Shown here: in pieces, positions 17,634-24,872 of the stretch | Position numbering within the stretch: the first letter of the stretch is position 1 | Layout: the number at the start of each line of letters is the position of its first letter | Assembly: GCA_016871015.1 (NCBI GenBank) | Contig: VFZX01000011.1 | Coordinates: 1-48,737, forward strand | Direction of reading: 5' to 3' | DNA length: 48,737 bases | Source: Acidobacteriota bacterium | Lineage (GTDB): Bacteria; Acidobacteriota; Terriglobia; Bryobacterales; Bryobacteraceae | Position numbers and translations under genes: made by a program | The notes under the pieces: generated by a model | What the model was told of the DNA's origin: nothing | What the model saw: the letters and a program-made list of their open reading frames with translations, nothing else | Database searches by the model: none

Positions 17634-19583
17634 ATGTGGATCGACTTGATTCAAGGCAAGAGTCTGCAGAAGAAACTGGTTGCCTGTTTTTTGGTCTTCG
17701 GCCTGGTGCCAATGGCCGTTGTGATGTTGTTGTCTTGGCGGCGGAACAACGAAGCCTTTGAGGAGTCCGGGCGCCAGATGAGCTCGGCTGCCGCGGCTCT
17801 GTCCGACAAGATTGACCGGAATTTGTTTGAGCGTTACGGGGACGTGCAGGCGTTTGCGTTTCATCCGGCGGCCGCCAGCGGCAACCGCCCGGAGATAGAG
17901 AAGGCGATCAACTTTTTCATGGCGGCCTATGGCATGTACGACGTCATGATAGTCGCGGACACCGACGGGAAGGTGATCGCGGCAAACACGGTGGACTACG
18001 CGGGGAAGCCCTTGGCGTGGACGTCGCCGGTTGGAACCAGTGTCCGGGGCGAGGAGTGGTTTGAGCAGTGCGTGAGCGGCCGCGTCTCCGCCGGACAAAG
18101 CTATGTCGGCGATGTGAAGCCGGATCCGCTCGTGGCGGCCAGGTCGAAAGGCGAGGGCCTGGCCTTTAATTTCTCCGCGCCGATCTTTAACGGGAGCCGG
18201 ATCGTGGGTGTGTGGTCCAACCGCGCCTCCTGGGACCGGATCGCGGTTCCTGTGGTTGCCGATTACGCAAACGAAGTACGGTCGGCGATCCCATCGTTAC
18301 AGGCTTTCCTGATGAGCAAGGGGGGCACGGTGCTGCACTCACCGGTGGCAGCGGACCGGCTCAAGGTGAACCTGATTGACCGGGGCTGGGCCTCGGCACG
18401 CGAGGCCGCGCGGGGAACCAACGGCCACATGCTCGAAAAACACGGAGCCGAGCGGCAAGTGGGGTTCGCCGTGTCCAAGGGATTCGGCTCGTACCCGAGC
18501 AACAGCATGGCGGTGATTCTGTCGGTGGATGCCGATGAGGTTGGATCCGGAATGCGGGTGACCGCCCGCTACAGCCTCGCGCTGGGCGTCCTGCTGGCGC
18601 TCGGTTGCGCCCTGCTTGGCGGTTGGATATCAAGCCGGTCAGTGGCGCCGCTGTCGAGCATGGCCGAGGTTTTGGACAGGGCGGCGCAGGGTGACCTGAG
18701 CCATCACTTGAAGGTGGCCAGCCATGACGAGATCGGGCGTGTGGGCGAAGCGCTGAATCAAATGATGAAGAACACGCGGATGACGGTGGAAGCGATTGCA
18801 TCGAGCGGCAGCCGGCTGTCCAATTCGTCGCGGGAGCTCGGCCAGATCAGTAGCAGCATGGCGGCGGCCGCCGAGGAGACCGCGGTTCAGGCGTCGACCG
18901 TTTCCGAGTCGAGCGAGCGTGTCTCGAGGAATCTTGAGGTGATGGCGGCAAGCTCGGAAGAAATGATGGCCTCGATCCGCGAGATTTCACGGGCGACGTC
19001 GCAGGCAGCCGGTGTTGCGCGGACAGCGGTGGACGTCGCGCAAAAGACGAACTCGACCCTCAGCAAGCTGGCGGTTTCATCGAGCGAGATTGGCAACGTC
19101 GTGAAGGTGATCAACTCCATCGCCGAGCAGACAAACCTGCTCGCGTTGAACGCCACGATTGAAGCGGCCCGCGCGGGCGAGGCGGGCAAGGGGTTCGCGG
19201 TGGTGGCCAATGAAGTGAAGAGCCTGGCCGAGCAGACCGCGCGCGCCACCGGGGACATTGCGCGGCGCGTGGAGGCGATTCAGGGCGACTCGCGAAGCTG
19301 CACCGAGTCGATCGCGCACGTGACCGAGGTGATCGACAAGATCCATTCGATCACCGGGGTGATCGCGGCCGCAATCGAGGAGCAGACGGCCACGACCACG
19401 GAGGTGACCAAGAGCATCGGCCTGGTGGTCGAGGGATCCCAGGAGATTGTCCGCAACATTTCGCAGGTCGCCGAGGCGACCAAGGACGGCACGCGGGCGG
19501 CGTCAGAGACGCGGATGTCGGCTGAGGGTCTGGCGGCACTGTCGTCGGAGTTGAGCCAGTTGGTGGCACAGTTTAGAGTGTAA
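17634..19583 (+). CDS. Methyl-accepting chemotaxis protein with dCache sensor
   Basis: 649 residues. TM1 at ~13-33 ([20 protein letters not shown]) and TM2 at ~312-332 flank a periplasmic double-Cache-like sensor ([39 protein letters not shown]). HAMP follows ([20 protein letters not shown]). The signalling hairpin tip at about 498-535 includes [20 protein letters not shown] and [17 protein letters not shown]. No C-terminal NWETF-type pentapeptide is present, so CheR tethering is not expected. A Cache sensor usually binds small metabolites such as amino acids or carboxylates; the ligand is unknown. It follows cheW directly, and the ParA gene begins 49 bases later. Confidence 0.92.
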   Translation: MWIDLIQGKSLQKKLVACFLVFGLVPMAVVMLLSWRRNNEAFEESGRQMSSAAAALSDKIDRNLFERYGDVQAFAFHPAAASGNRPEIEKAINFFMAAYGMYDVMIVADTDGKVIAANTVDYAGKPLAWTSPVGTSVRGEEWFEQCVSGRVSAGQSYVGDVKPDPLVAARSKGEGLAFNFSAPIFNGSRIVGVWSNRASWDRIAVPVVADYANEVRSAIPSLQAFLMSKGGTVLHSPVAADRLKVNLIDRGWASAREAARGTNGHMLEKHGAERQVGFAVSKGFGSYPSNSMAVILSVDADEVGSGMRVTARYSLALGVLLALGCALLGGWISSRSVAPLSSMAEVLDRAAQGDLSHHLKVASHDEIGRVGEALNQMMKNTRMTVEAIASSGSRLSNSSRELGQISSSMAAAAEETAVQASTVSESSERVSRNLEVMAASSEEMMASIREISRATSQAAGVARTAVDVAQKTNSTLSKLAVSSSEIGNVVKVINSIAEQTNLLALNATIEAARAGEAGKGFAVVANEVKSLAEQTARATGDIARRVEAIQGDSRSCTESIAHVTEVIDKIHSITGVIAAAIEEQTATTTEVTKSIGLVVEGSQEIVRNISQVAEATKDGTRAASETRMSAEGLAALSSELSQLVAQFRV

Positions 19584-19599
19584 TCCCTCGGAGGGCGAA

Positions 19600-19610
19600 A
19601 CACCCACGGT
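19600..19610 (-). repeat. ParA-region repeat copy 1 (inverted, in parA promoter)
   Basis: The minus strand reads ACCGTGGGTGT. This copy is non-coding and overlaps the place where the -35 of the parA promoter would be (TATACT at 19621). It is identical to copy 3 inside the downstream gene and one base different from copy 2. A bound protein here would block or modulate parA transcription. Confidence 0.6.
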
Positions 19611-19617
19611 ATGAGGA

Positions 19618-19626
19618 TGCTATACT
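19618..19626 (+). promoter_or_regulatory. Extended -10 promoter TGCTATACT of parA, leaderless spacing
   Basis: TGC plus TATACT forms an extended -10 element ending 6 bases before the GTG at 19633. Transcription would start at or beside the start codon. No Shine-Dalgarno precedes the GTG. The ACCGTGGGTGT element lies just upstream. Confidence 0.5.
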
Positions 19627-19632
19627 GAGCGG

Positions 19633-20409
19633 GTGCTCCGAATCGTTGTCAGCAACCAACGCGGCGGCGTGGCAAAGACTACGACCGCCGCGACCGTTTC
19701 GAGGTGCCTCGCCGGACGGGGAATGAAGACCCTGTTGATCGATACCGACTCGCAGGGATCGATTGGCACCATCCTCGGACTGCGTCCGCAATATACCCTG
19801 CACGACCTGCTGATCCGGCAGACTCCCCTGCCCCAGTGCGTGGTTCAGGCCTGCGAGGGGCTGGATGTTCTGTGCAGTGACCGGAAGACGCAGGCAGCCG
19901 AGGACATCATCAGCGGCCAGACCCTGCGTGAGCTGCACTTCGAACAGGTGTTTCAGGACAGCGGGGCCGACCGCTCCTACGACGCCGTGGTGCTCGACGT
20001 GGCGCCGTCGCTGAACCTGTTCCAGACCTGCGCTATGCTCTATGCCAAATGCGTCGTGATTCCGGTGGCGATGGAGACGCTGAGTGTCCAAGGCGCGGCG
20101 GCGAGCATCAGCTCGGCCAACGAGTTGAACCGGCTGTTCAAACGTCCGTCTGGAATCCGGACGCTGGGGATGCTTCCGGTGATGGTCAATCAACGGCTCC
20201 AGATGACGCAGACCGTGCTGAACGCGCTCGGCGACATGTCCGGAGCGCTGGGTGTTCCGGTGCTGCCAGTGATCCGGACCGACACGGCGGTGGTCAAGGC
20301 GGCACGGGCGCGGCAGTTCCTGCAGGACTTTGATCCGCGGTCGAAGGCGCTTGAAGACTACGAGGCGGCGGTGGGGAAGATGATCGAGCTGGCAGGAGTG
20401 GGCAAATGA
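19633..20409 (+). CDS. ParA-family ATPase (small, Soj-like)
   Basis: 258 residues starting at GTG. Deviant Walker A reads NQRGGVAKTT (8-17). The signature lysine of the KGGxxKT motif is replaced by Arg10, while the P-loop Lys15 is kept. Then DTDSQGS (37-43, usually DxDPQ) and Walker B YDAVVLDVAPS. It has no N-terminal DNA-binding extension, as in chromosomal and small plasmid ParAs. ParA ATPases position DNA, or in some bacteria chemoreceptor clusters (ParC/PpfA type), by cycling on the nucleoid. The stop overlaps the next gene by four bases (ATGA). Neighbouring chemotaxis genes argue for array positioning, while the repeated DNA element and winged-helix partner argue for plasmid-type partition. 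I cannot decide between them from sequence. Confidence 0.85.
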   Translation: MLRIVVSNQRGGVAKTTTAATVSRCLAGRGMKTLLIDTDSQGSIGTILGLRPQYTLHDLLIRQTPLPQCVVQACEGLDVLCSDRKTQAAEDIISGQTLRELHFEQVFQDSGADRSYDAVVLDVAPSLNLFQTCAMLYAKCVVIPVAMETLSVQGAAASISSANELNRLFKRPSGIRTLGMLPVMVNQRLQMTQTVLNALGDMSGALGVPVLPVIRTDTAVVKAARARQFLQDFDPRSKALEDYEAAVGKMIELAGVGK

Positions 20410-21350
20410 CCGCCGCAAGAACCCGCCGGAAGCAGAGTGCTCCGGAGCTCGACTGGCGGGACTTGGCGAGCGGTCCGGCGTTGCGGGGGTTGACGGAGGC
20501 GTTGGGGACGCCGGAGGCTCCTGTGCCTGCGCCTGCTCTGGAGACCCCTACGGTACTAGATCCACCTACGGTGGGTGTTACAGGATTTTGGCGGGATGGA
20601 GCGGGAACGCTGTTCCCGGCCAAGCGGGTGGCCGAGGTCAAATCCGCCGCCCACTCGATGACGCTCGGCGAGGAGCGGTTCTATCAGTCCGTCTGGAACG
20701 CGGGCGCCGACGATGGCGTAGTGGTGGAGTCCGATCAGTCGCGGATCTTCTCGCTCGGCTACGACCGGCTGGCGGCGCTCGTCCGTCTGGATGAGAAGAG
20801 CGTCCGGGCGCTCATCCCGAAGCTGGCCGCCAAGCAGATTCTCGAGATCCTGGCGCCGGAGGAGAGCGCGACCCGGACGGGGCGGACCTACCGGATCTTC
20901 GGTCCGGCGGAGGTGCTGGCGCGGCAGAGGCGGGCCGGGCTGACGCATGTGGTGAAGAACGGTCGGGCGGTTGAGTTCGTAACTCCATCGGACCATGTTT
21001 CTCCTACCGTGGGTGTAAGTATTCCGGAGCCCCAGCCCGAAGCGCCTGCCATCCCGATCACCTCTCCGGCCGCGGCCGGTCAAGTCGAAGCCGCGCTGGC
21101 GGTCTACGGTCCGCAGGCTGCCGCACAGTCCCAGGCGATCATCGCCGCGGTCCTGGCCAAGTCCCCCACGGCGACACTGGACGAGCTGGTGTTTTTCATT
21201 CATGAGCGCGGCCGGGCGGTCCGGGCCGGGAGCTTCTCCAACCCTGGAGCCTACCTGGCCGCCTACGTTCCGCAGTCGTTCACAGGGGCGGCGATCCAGT
21301 GGTTCCGGCGGGCCCGGGGAGCCGCAAGATCGCTCTCGACATCCTCCTAA
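20406..21350 (+). CDS. Winged-helix DNA-binding partner of ParA (replication/partition-like)
   Basis: 314 residues, coupled to parA through ATGA. Residues ~85-168 look like a winged helix: SLGYDRLAALVRLDEKSVRA, then LIPKLAAKQILEIL and a wing ending TYRIFG, similar to the N-terminal domain of plasmid replication initiators. Residues ~245-300 are a second helical domain (LDELVFFIHERGRAV, then FSNPGAYLAAYVPQSF). The linkers carry the peptide PTV at 48-50 and PTVGV at 54-58 and 200-204; each is the translation of a copy of the DNA element described separately. I infer a DNA-binding protein that recognises this element, acting as a ParB substitute or autorepressor. It has no ParB/Srx or KorB domain. 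No database match is claimed. Confidence 0.6.
   Translation: MTAARTRRKQSAPELDWRDLASGPALRGLTEALGTPEAPVPAPALETPTVLDPPTVGVTGFWRDGAGTLFPAKRVAEVKSAAHSMTLGEERFYQSVWNAGADDGVVVESDQSRIFSLGYDRLAALVRLDEKSVRALIPKLAAKQILEILAPEESATRTGRTYRIFGPAEVLARQRRAGLTHVVKNGRAVEFVTPSDHVSPTVGVSIPEPQPEAPAIPITSPAAAGQVEAALAVYGPQAAAQSQAIIAAVLAKSPTATLDELVFFIHERGRAVRAGSFSNPGAYLAAYVPQSFTGAAIQWFRRARGAARSLSTSS
20568..20578 (+). repeat. ParA-region repeat copy 2 (inside winged-helix gene)
   Basis: ACGGTGGGTGT, one base from the consensus ACCGTGGGTGT. It sits in the small palindrome CCACC-TAC-GGTGG (20562-20574). A half-copy CTACGGT occurs 18 bases upstream (20548-20554 versus 20566-20572). It codes for part of PTVGV. Confidence 0.5.
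21006..21016 (+). repeat. ParA-region repeat copy 3 (inside winged-helix gene)
   Basis: ACCGTGGGTGT, an exact match to copy 1 in the opposite orientation. It lies in a locally AT-richer stretch of the coding sequence and codes for part of a second PTVGV. Confidence 0.55.
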
Positions 21351-21424
21351 CTCTCTGATATACTGAGACTTGGGGGATTCGGCGGGGGTCCCGTGGCGAG
21401 TCCGCGTAGTGGCTTGGTTTTGAC

Positions 21425-22747
21425 CTACCTCTTCCGCGCTGGGGGCTCGACGGGGTATTCCGCGATGTCGGTCCGGGCCGTCCGGAAGATTTCCCGCGCC
21501 CGCGCTACGAGCTCTGGCTTTTCGGCGGCCAGATCCTTGGCCTCAGACTCGTCTTGAGCGAGGTTGTACAGCTCAACCGGCCCTTTTCCAAGACGCACCG
21601 CCTTCCAGTCACCGATTCGCACGGCCTGGTCAAACCGGCGGGTCCGCCAGCTCTCCCAGTAGAGATAGTCGCGCTTGGGAGGCGGTCCTCCGGTCAGGCG
21701 CCCGGCCATGGACACGCCATCGATTCCGGACGGGGGCAGGGGAGCGCCAGCCAGTTCGGCGGCGGTTGGCAGAAAATCCCAGAACGCCCACGGTGTGTGA
21801 TCCACCCTCCCTGCCGTAATCTTCCCTGGCCACCGTGCGATCATCGGCGTCCGGATCCCGCCCTCGTACACCTCTCCCTTGGCGCCCCGTAGCGTGCCAG
21901 TGCTCTTGAAGAACGGGATCATTGCCTTGTGGCCCGCGCCGTTGTCGCTCGCGAAGAACACCACCGTATCCTGGTCCAGCCGGAGCTCCCGCAGCAGCGC
22001 CATCACGCGTCCGATGCCGGTGTCCATGTAGGTCACCATCGCGGCCAGTGTTTTGAGGTCCTGGGACCAGGGCATGGCCGCGTACGGCCCATCGTCCGGG
22101 GCCTCGAGGTCAAAGTGCGGCGACGTGTAGGGCAGGTACAGAAAGAACGGCCGTGTGCGGTTGGCCCGGATGAAGCGTTCGGCCTCGCGGGTGAACAACT
22201 CGGTCGCGTAGTCGTTGCGCTGTCCGTTTTGATTCCCTTTGAGGAGTTCCTTCCGTTCGTTCCGCCACAAGTGGTCGGTGTAGTAGTGAACGGCGTGGTC
22301 CTGATTGAGGAACCCGAACCAGTCGTCGAATCCCTGGCGGTTGGGGACGCCTTCCGTACCGGGCTCGCCGAGCCCCCACTTGCCGAAGATGCCCGTCGTG
22401 TAGCCCGCCTGCTTCAGGATCTCGGCCACCGTCCGCTCTCCCGCGGGCAGCGGTACGCGGTCTCCGTTCCGCAACGAGTGGTTCGCCCGGATGGCGGCGT
22501 GTCCCTGGTGCTTGCCCGTCATGAGGGAACAACGTGATGGAGCGCACACGGTCGCGCCTGCGTAGGCCTGGGTGAACCGTGTCCCCTCGGCGGCCAGCCG
22601 GTCGATGTTCGGAGTGCGGATCAGCTTCTGTCCATAGCACCCGACGTCGAAACAGCCCAGGTCGTCGGCAAGGATAAACACGATGTTGGGCTTCCGCCGC
22701 GACGCTAGCTGCGCAGCAGCGCCCGCCAGCAACTCGCGCCGCGTCAC
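21425..22747 (-). CDS. Exported formylglycine-dependent sulfatase (S1 family)
   Basis: 440 residues from GTG 22747, which overlaps the stop of the upstream sulfatase (GTGA); an ATG at 22771 is less likely. A short twin-arginine-like signal (TRRELLAGAAAQLA) is followed by the metal site KPNIVFILADDLG and the formylglycine motif CAPSRCSLMTG (Cys68, Arg72). GKWGLGEPG and SDNGAGHKA contribute further active-site residues, and GALRGAKGE-like and EGGIRTPMIARWPG are also present. It should remove sulfate esters from a glycan or other substrate after Cys is converted to formylglycine by a maturase encoded elsewhere. It ends 74 bases from the winged-helix gene. Confidence 0.88.
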   Translation of the reverse strand: MTRRELLAGAAAQLASRRKPNIVFILADDLGCFDVGCYGQKLIRTPNIDRLAAEGTRFTQAYAGATVCAPSRCSLMTGKHQGHAAIRANHSLRNGDRVPLPAGERTVAEILKQAGYTTGIFGKWGLGEPGTEGVPNRQGFDDWFGFLNQDHAVHYYTDHLWRNERKELLKGNQNGQRNDYATELFTREAERFIRANRTRPFFLYLPYTSPHFDLEAPDDGPYAAMPWSQDLKTLAAMVTYMDTGIGRVMALLRELRLDQDTVVFFASDNGAGHKAMIPFFKSTGTLRGAKGEVYEGGIRTPMIARWPGKITAGRVDHTPWAFWDFLPTAAELAGAPLPPSGIDGVSMAGRLTGGPPPKRDYLYWESWRTRRFDQAVRIGDWKAVRLGKGPVELYNLAQDESEAKDLAAEKPELVARAREIFRTARTDIAEYPVEPPARKR

Positions 22748-24051
22748 TGCCGATTCTCCGCCACCGGCCACCAGCGGTTAACGAGCGCGGCCAGCTCCTT
22801 GGCAAGCGCGGGCTGGGAAGCGCTCAAATCGGATTGCTCGCCCGGATCCGCCAGAATGTCGAACAGCTCGGTCTGGCCGCGCATCCAGGGGACAGAACCG
22901 CTACCGGGCCACAGTGCGAGAGAGGCGTTGGCTGTGTGAGGAATCACCAGCTTGTGGCGTCCACGGACCACCCACCGGTACTTCACGTTCGCCTCTGGTT
23001 TCTCGATGTCGGCGGAGGAGTGAGCGAAGATGGCTCCAAACACCGCCTCGCGCCGGCTCCGTGCCTTGGCGTCGAGCACATTGATCCCGGGCATGCCAGC
23101 GAGCGGCTTCAGGCCGGCGAAAGGCAGCACTGTCGCGGCGACATCCACGGTCGAGGCCAGCGCATCACTGTCACGGGCGGGCCGGATCCGTTTGGGATGC
23201 CAGAAAATGAGCGGCGTCCGCAGTCCCGCGTCGTAGGGAGACAGCTTGGCGCGGCTGGGCACGACTCCTCCGGGAACCTGCACCCATCCGTTGTCGGCCA
23301 TGTAGACGACCAGGGTGTTGTCCGCGACGCCGGCCTTGGAGAGGTGATCCATCAACTGTCCGATGGTCTCGTCGAACCACTCGATCATTGCGTAGTACTT
23401 GGCGATTCCGAAGTCGAGACCCATGTACTTGGAGAGAAGCCGGTCCGGGGGGTTGTGGGGTGTGTGGGGCATCATCGGCGCGTACCACAGAAAGAAAGGC
23501 TTCTTGCCGCTGGCCGCGCGGTCGATGAAGCTGAACACGGGCTGCATGGTTTTGCGTCCGATGTCCAGGCCCTGGTCGCCATGGCGTCCGCCGCGCGCGA
23601 CGTCGCCGTGCGTCATGCACTCGGTGAAGCCGCCGCACTTGCATTCGCCCTCCCACCACTTGCCCGTTTGCAGGCTCATGTATCCGCGCGCGGTGAGGAG
23701 TCCGGCAAGGGTCTTCGATTCCTGGAACACGCGCACCATGGACGCGCGGCTGTTGGCGTTGCGCGCCTCGCCCGGAGGGTCGTTGCCGGTGATCCGGTGC
23801 TGATGCGGGTAAAGCCCGGTCATGATTGAAGCGAGGCTCGGACGGCACAGGCTGCTGGGCACGTATCCGCGGGTGAGCGTGAGTCCCTCGCGCGCCAGCC
23901 GGTCGATATGGGGTGTGCGGACCTGTGCGTTGCCCATGAAGCCGTAGTCGGGCCAGCCATGGTCGTCGGAGATGATCAGGACGACGTTGGGGTCCGCGGG
24001 CCAGGCGTGCAACGCCGCGGCCAGGATGAGCGGGGTCAGCTTCGGGCGCAT
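22744..24051 (-). CDS. Sulfatase with variant formylglycine motif CRPSL
   Basis: 435 residues with a cleavable signal (LTPLILAAALHAWPA). Core motifs are PNVVLIISDDHGWPDYGFMG, SSLCRPSLASIMTGLYPHQH, LQTGKWWEG and YMADNGW. The modified Cys69 is followed by R-P-S and then Leu73, where the classical CxPSR motif has Arg. Proline at +2, which is needed for modification, is kept. A Cys-rich insert (EGECKCGGFTECMTHGD) follows the GKW motif. It is the first gene of a two-gene sulfatase operon, with four bases shared with the next gene. TATCAT lies 7 bases before the ATG, suggesting a leaderless mRNA. Confidence 0.85.
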   Translation of the reverse strand: MRPKLTPLILAAALHAWPADPNVVLIISDDHGWPDYGFMGNAQVRTPHIDRLAREGLTLTRGYVPSSLCRPSLASIMTGLYPHQHRITGNDPPGEARNANSRASMVRVFQESKTLAGLLTARGYMSLQTGKWWEGECKCGGFTECMTHGDVARGGRHGDQGLDIGRKTMQPVFSFIDRAASGKKPFFLWYAPMMPHTPHNPPDRLLSKYMGLDFGIAKYYAMIEWFDETIGQLMDHLSKAGVADNTLVVYMADNGWVQVPGGVVPSRAKLSPYDAGLRTPLIFWHPKRIRPARDSDALASTVDVAATVLPFAGLKPLAGMPGINVLDAKARSRREAVFGAIFAHSSADIEKPEANVKYRWVVRGRHKLVIPHTANASLALWPGSGSVPWMRGQTELFDILADPGEQSDLSASQPALAKELAALVNRWWPVAENRQ

Positions 24052-24058
24052 CTATGAC

Positions 24059-24066
24059 ATGATAGT
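24059..24066. promoter_or_regulatory. Shared, back-to-back -10 region between sulfatase and ABC exporter genes
   Basis: The two divergent starts are only 23 bases apart. The plus-strand sequence ATGATAGT (24059-24066) reads as TATCAT on the minus strand, 7 bases before the sulfatase ATG. On the plus strand, GATAGT lies 8 bases before the ABC ATPase ATG. Both would give near-leaderless transcripts from overlapping -10 elements. Confidence 0.4.
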
Positions 24067-24074
24067 GAATCACC

Positions 24075-24872
24075 ATGCTCGAGTTGCGGGAGGTCCGGAA
24101 GCATTTCGCTGGGATCCCGGCGGTGGATCGAGTGACGTTCAACGTCCATCCGGGTGAAGTGACCGGATACCTGGGGCCGAACGGGTCGGGAAAATCGACC
24201 ACGATGAAGATGATCGCGGGGTTGATGGAACCCACCGATGGCGAGATTCTGTACCGCGGCCAGCCGGTGCGGAGCGATTTGATCGGGTTCAAGCGGGTCC
24301 TGGGATATGTGCCGGAGGAAGCGCACCTGTATCCCCACTTGTCGGGACACGAGTACCTGACACTGGTCAGCCAGTTGCGCGAGATTCCGGCCAAGGTGGC
24401 GGGCGAAAAGATCGACGGCCTGCTGAGGCTGCTGTCGTTGACGGGCGACCGGCATTCGCCGATTTCGAATTATTCGAAGGGAATGCGGCAGAAGATCCTG
24501 CTCGCCGCGGCGTTGATGCATGATCCGGAAGTGATCCTGCTCGACGAGCCGTTTTCGGGGCTGGATGCGGCAACCGCGCTCATTTTGCGGAGCCTGATCC
24601 AGGAGTTGGCCCGGCGCGGCAAGGTGATCCTGTTCAGCTCGCATGAGCTCGAGACCGTTGAGCGTGTCTCGACGCGCGTGATTATCCTGCACCGGGGCAA
24701 GGTGGCGGCGGATGACTCGATCGCGTCGCTGCGGAACCTGATGGCGCTGCCGACACTTGAAGAGATCTTCGTGCAACTTGCTGTCGAGGAAGACATGGCG
24801 GCGGTGTCGCGGGGGATCGCAGAGCTGATCCGGCGGCAGGACGGCTCTCTTGAACAAGGTCCAGCCGTGTGA
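24075..24872 (+). CDS. ABC transporter ATP-binding protein
   Basis: 265 residues. Walker A GPNGSGKSTT (~residues 34-43), Q-loop region GYVPEEAHLYPHLSG, signature YSKGMRQKILLAAALMHDP (variant LSGGQ: SKGMR, as in exporter/CcmA-NatA-like subunits), Walker B VILLDEPFSGLD, and switch His in FSSHELETVE. It powers the membrane protein encoded next, with which it overlaps by four bases (GTGA). The SKGM signature places it with ABC-2 type exporters rather than importers, and no substrate-binding protein is nearby. Confidence 0.92.
   Translation: MLELREVRKHFAGIPAVDRVTFNVHPGEVTGYLGPNGSGKSTTMKMIAGLMEPTDGEILYRGQPVRSDLIGFKRVLGYVPEEAHLYPHLSGHEYLTLVSQLREIPAKVAGEKIDGLLRLLSLTGDRHSPISNYSKGMRQKILLAAALMHDPEVILLDEPFSGLDAATALILRSLIQELARRGKVILFSSHELETVERVSTRVIILHRGKVAADDSIASLRNLMALPTLEEIFVQLAVEEDMAAVSRGIAELIRRQDGSLEQGPAV

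Noticed and set aside
19621-21367. TATACTGAG occurring at both sides of the parA module (19621-19629, 21359-21367) as possible element borders
   Set aside because: Nine bases that include a -10 consensus can recur by chance, and a similar TATACTCAG occurs at 11338. I see no longer flanking repeat.
21370-21423. 17-codon TTG frame after TATACT (21359-21364), leaderless-like
   Set aside because: Very short, no composition signal, and ending right at the convergent sulfatase; the hexamer may be chance.
21351-21424. Bidirectional terminator between the winged-helix and sulfatase genes
   Set aside because: The G-rich stretch does not form a convincing hairpin followed by a T-run.
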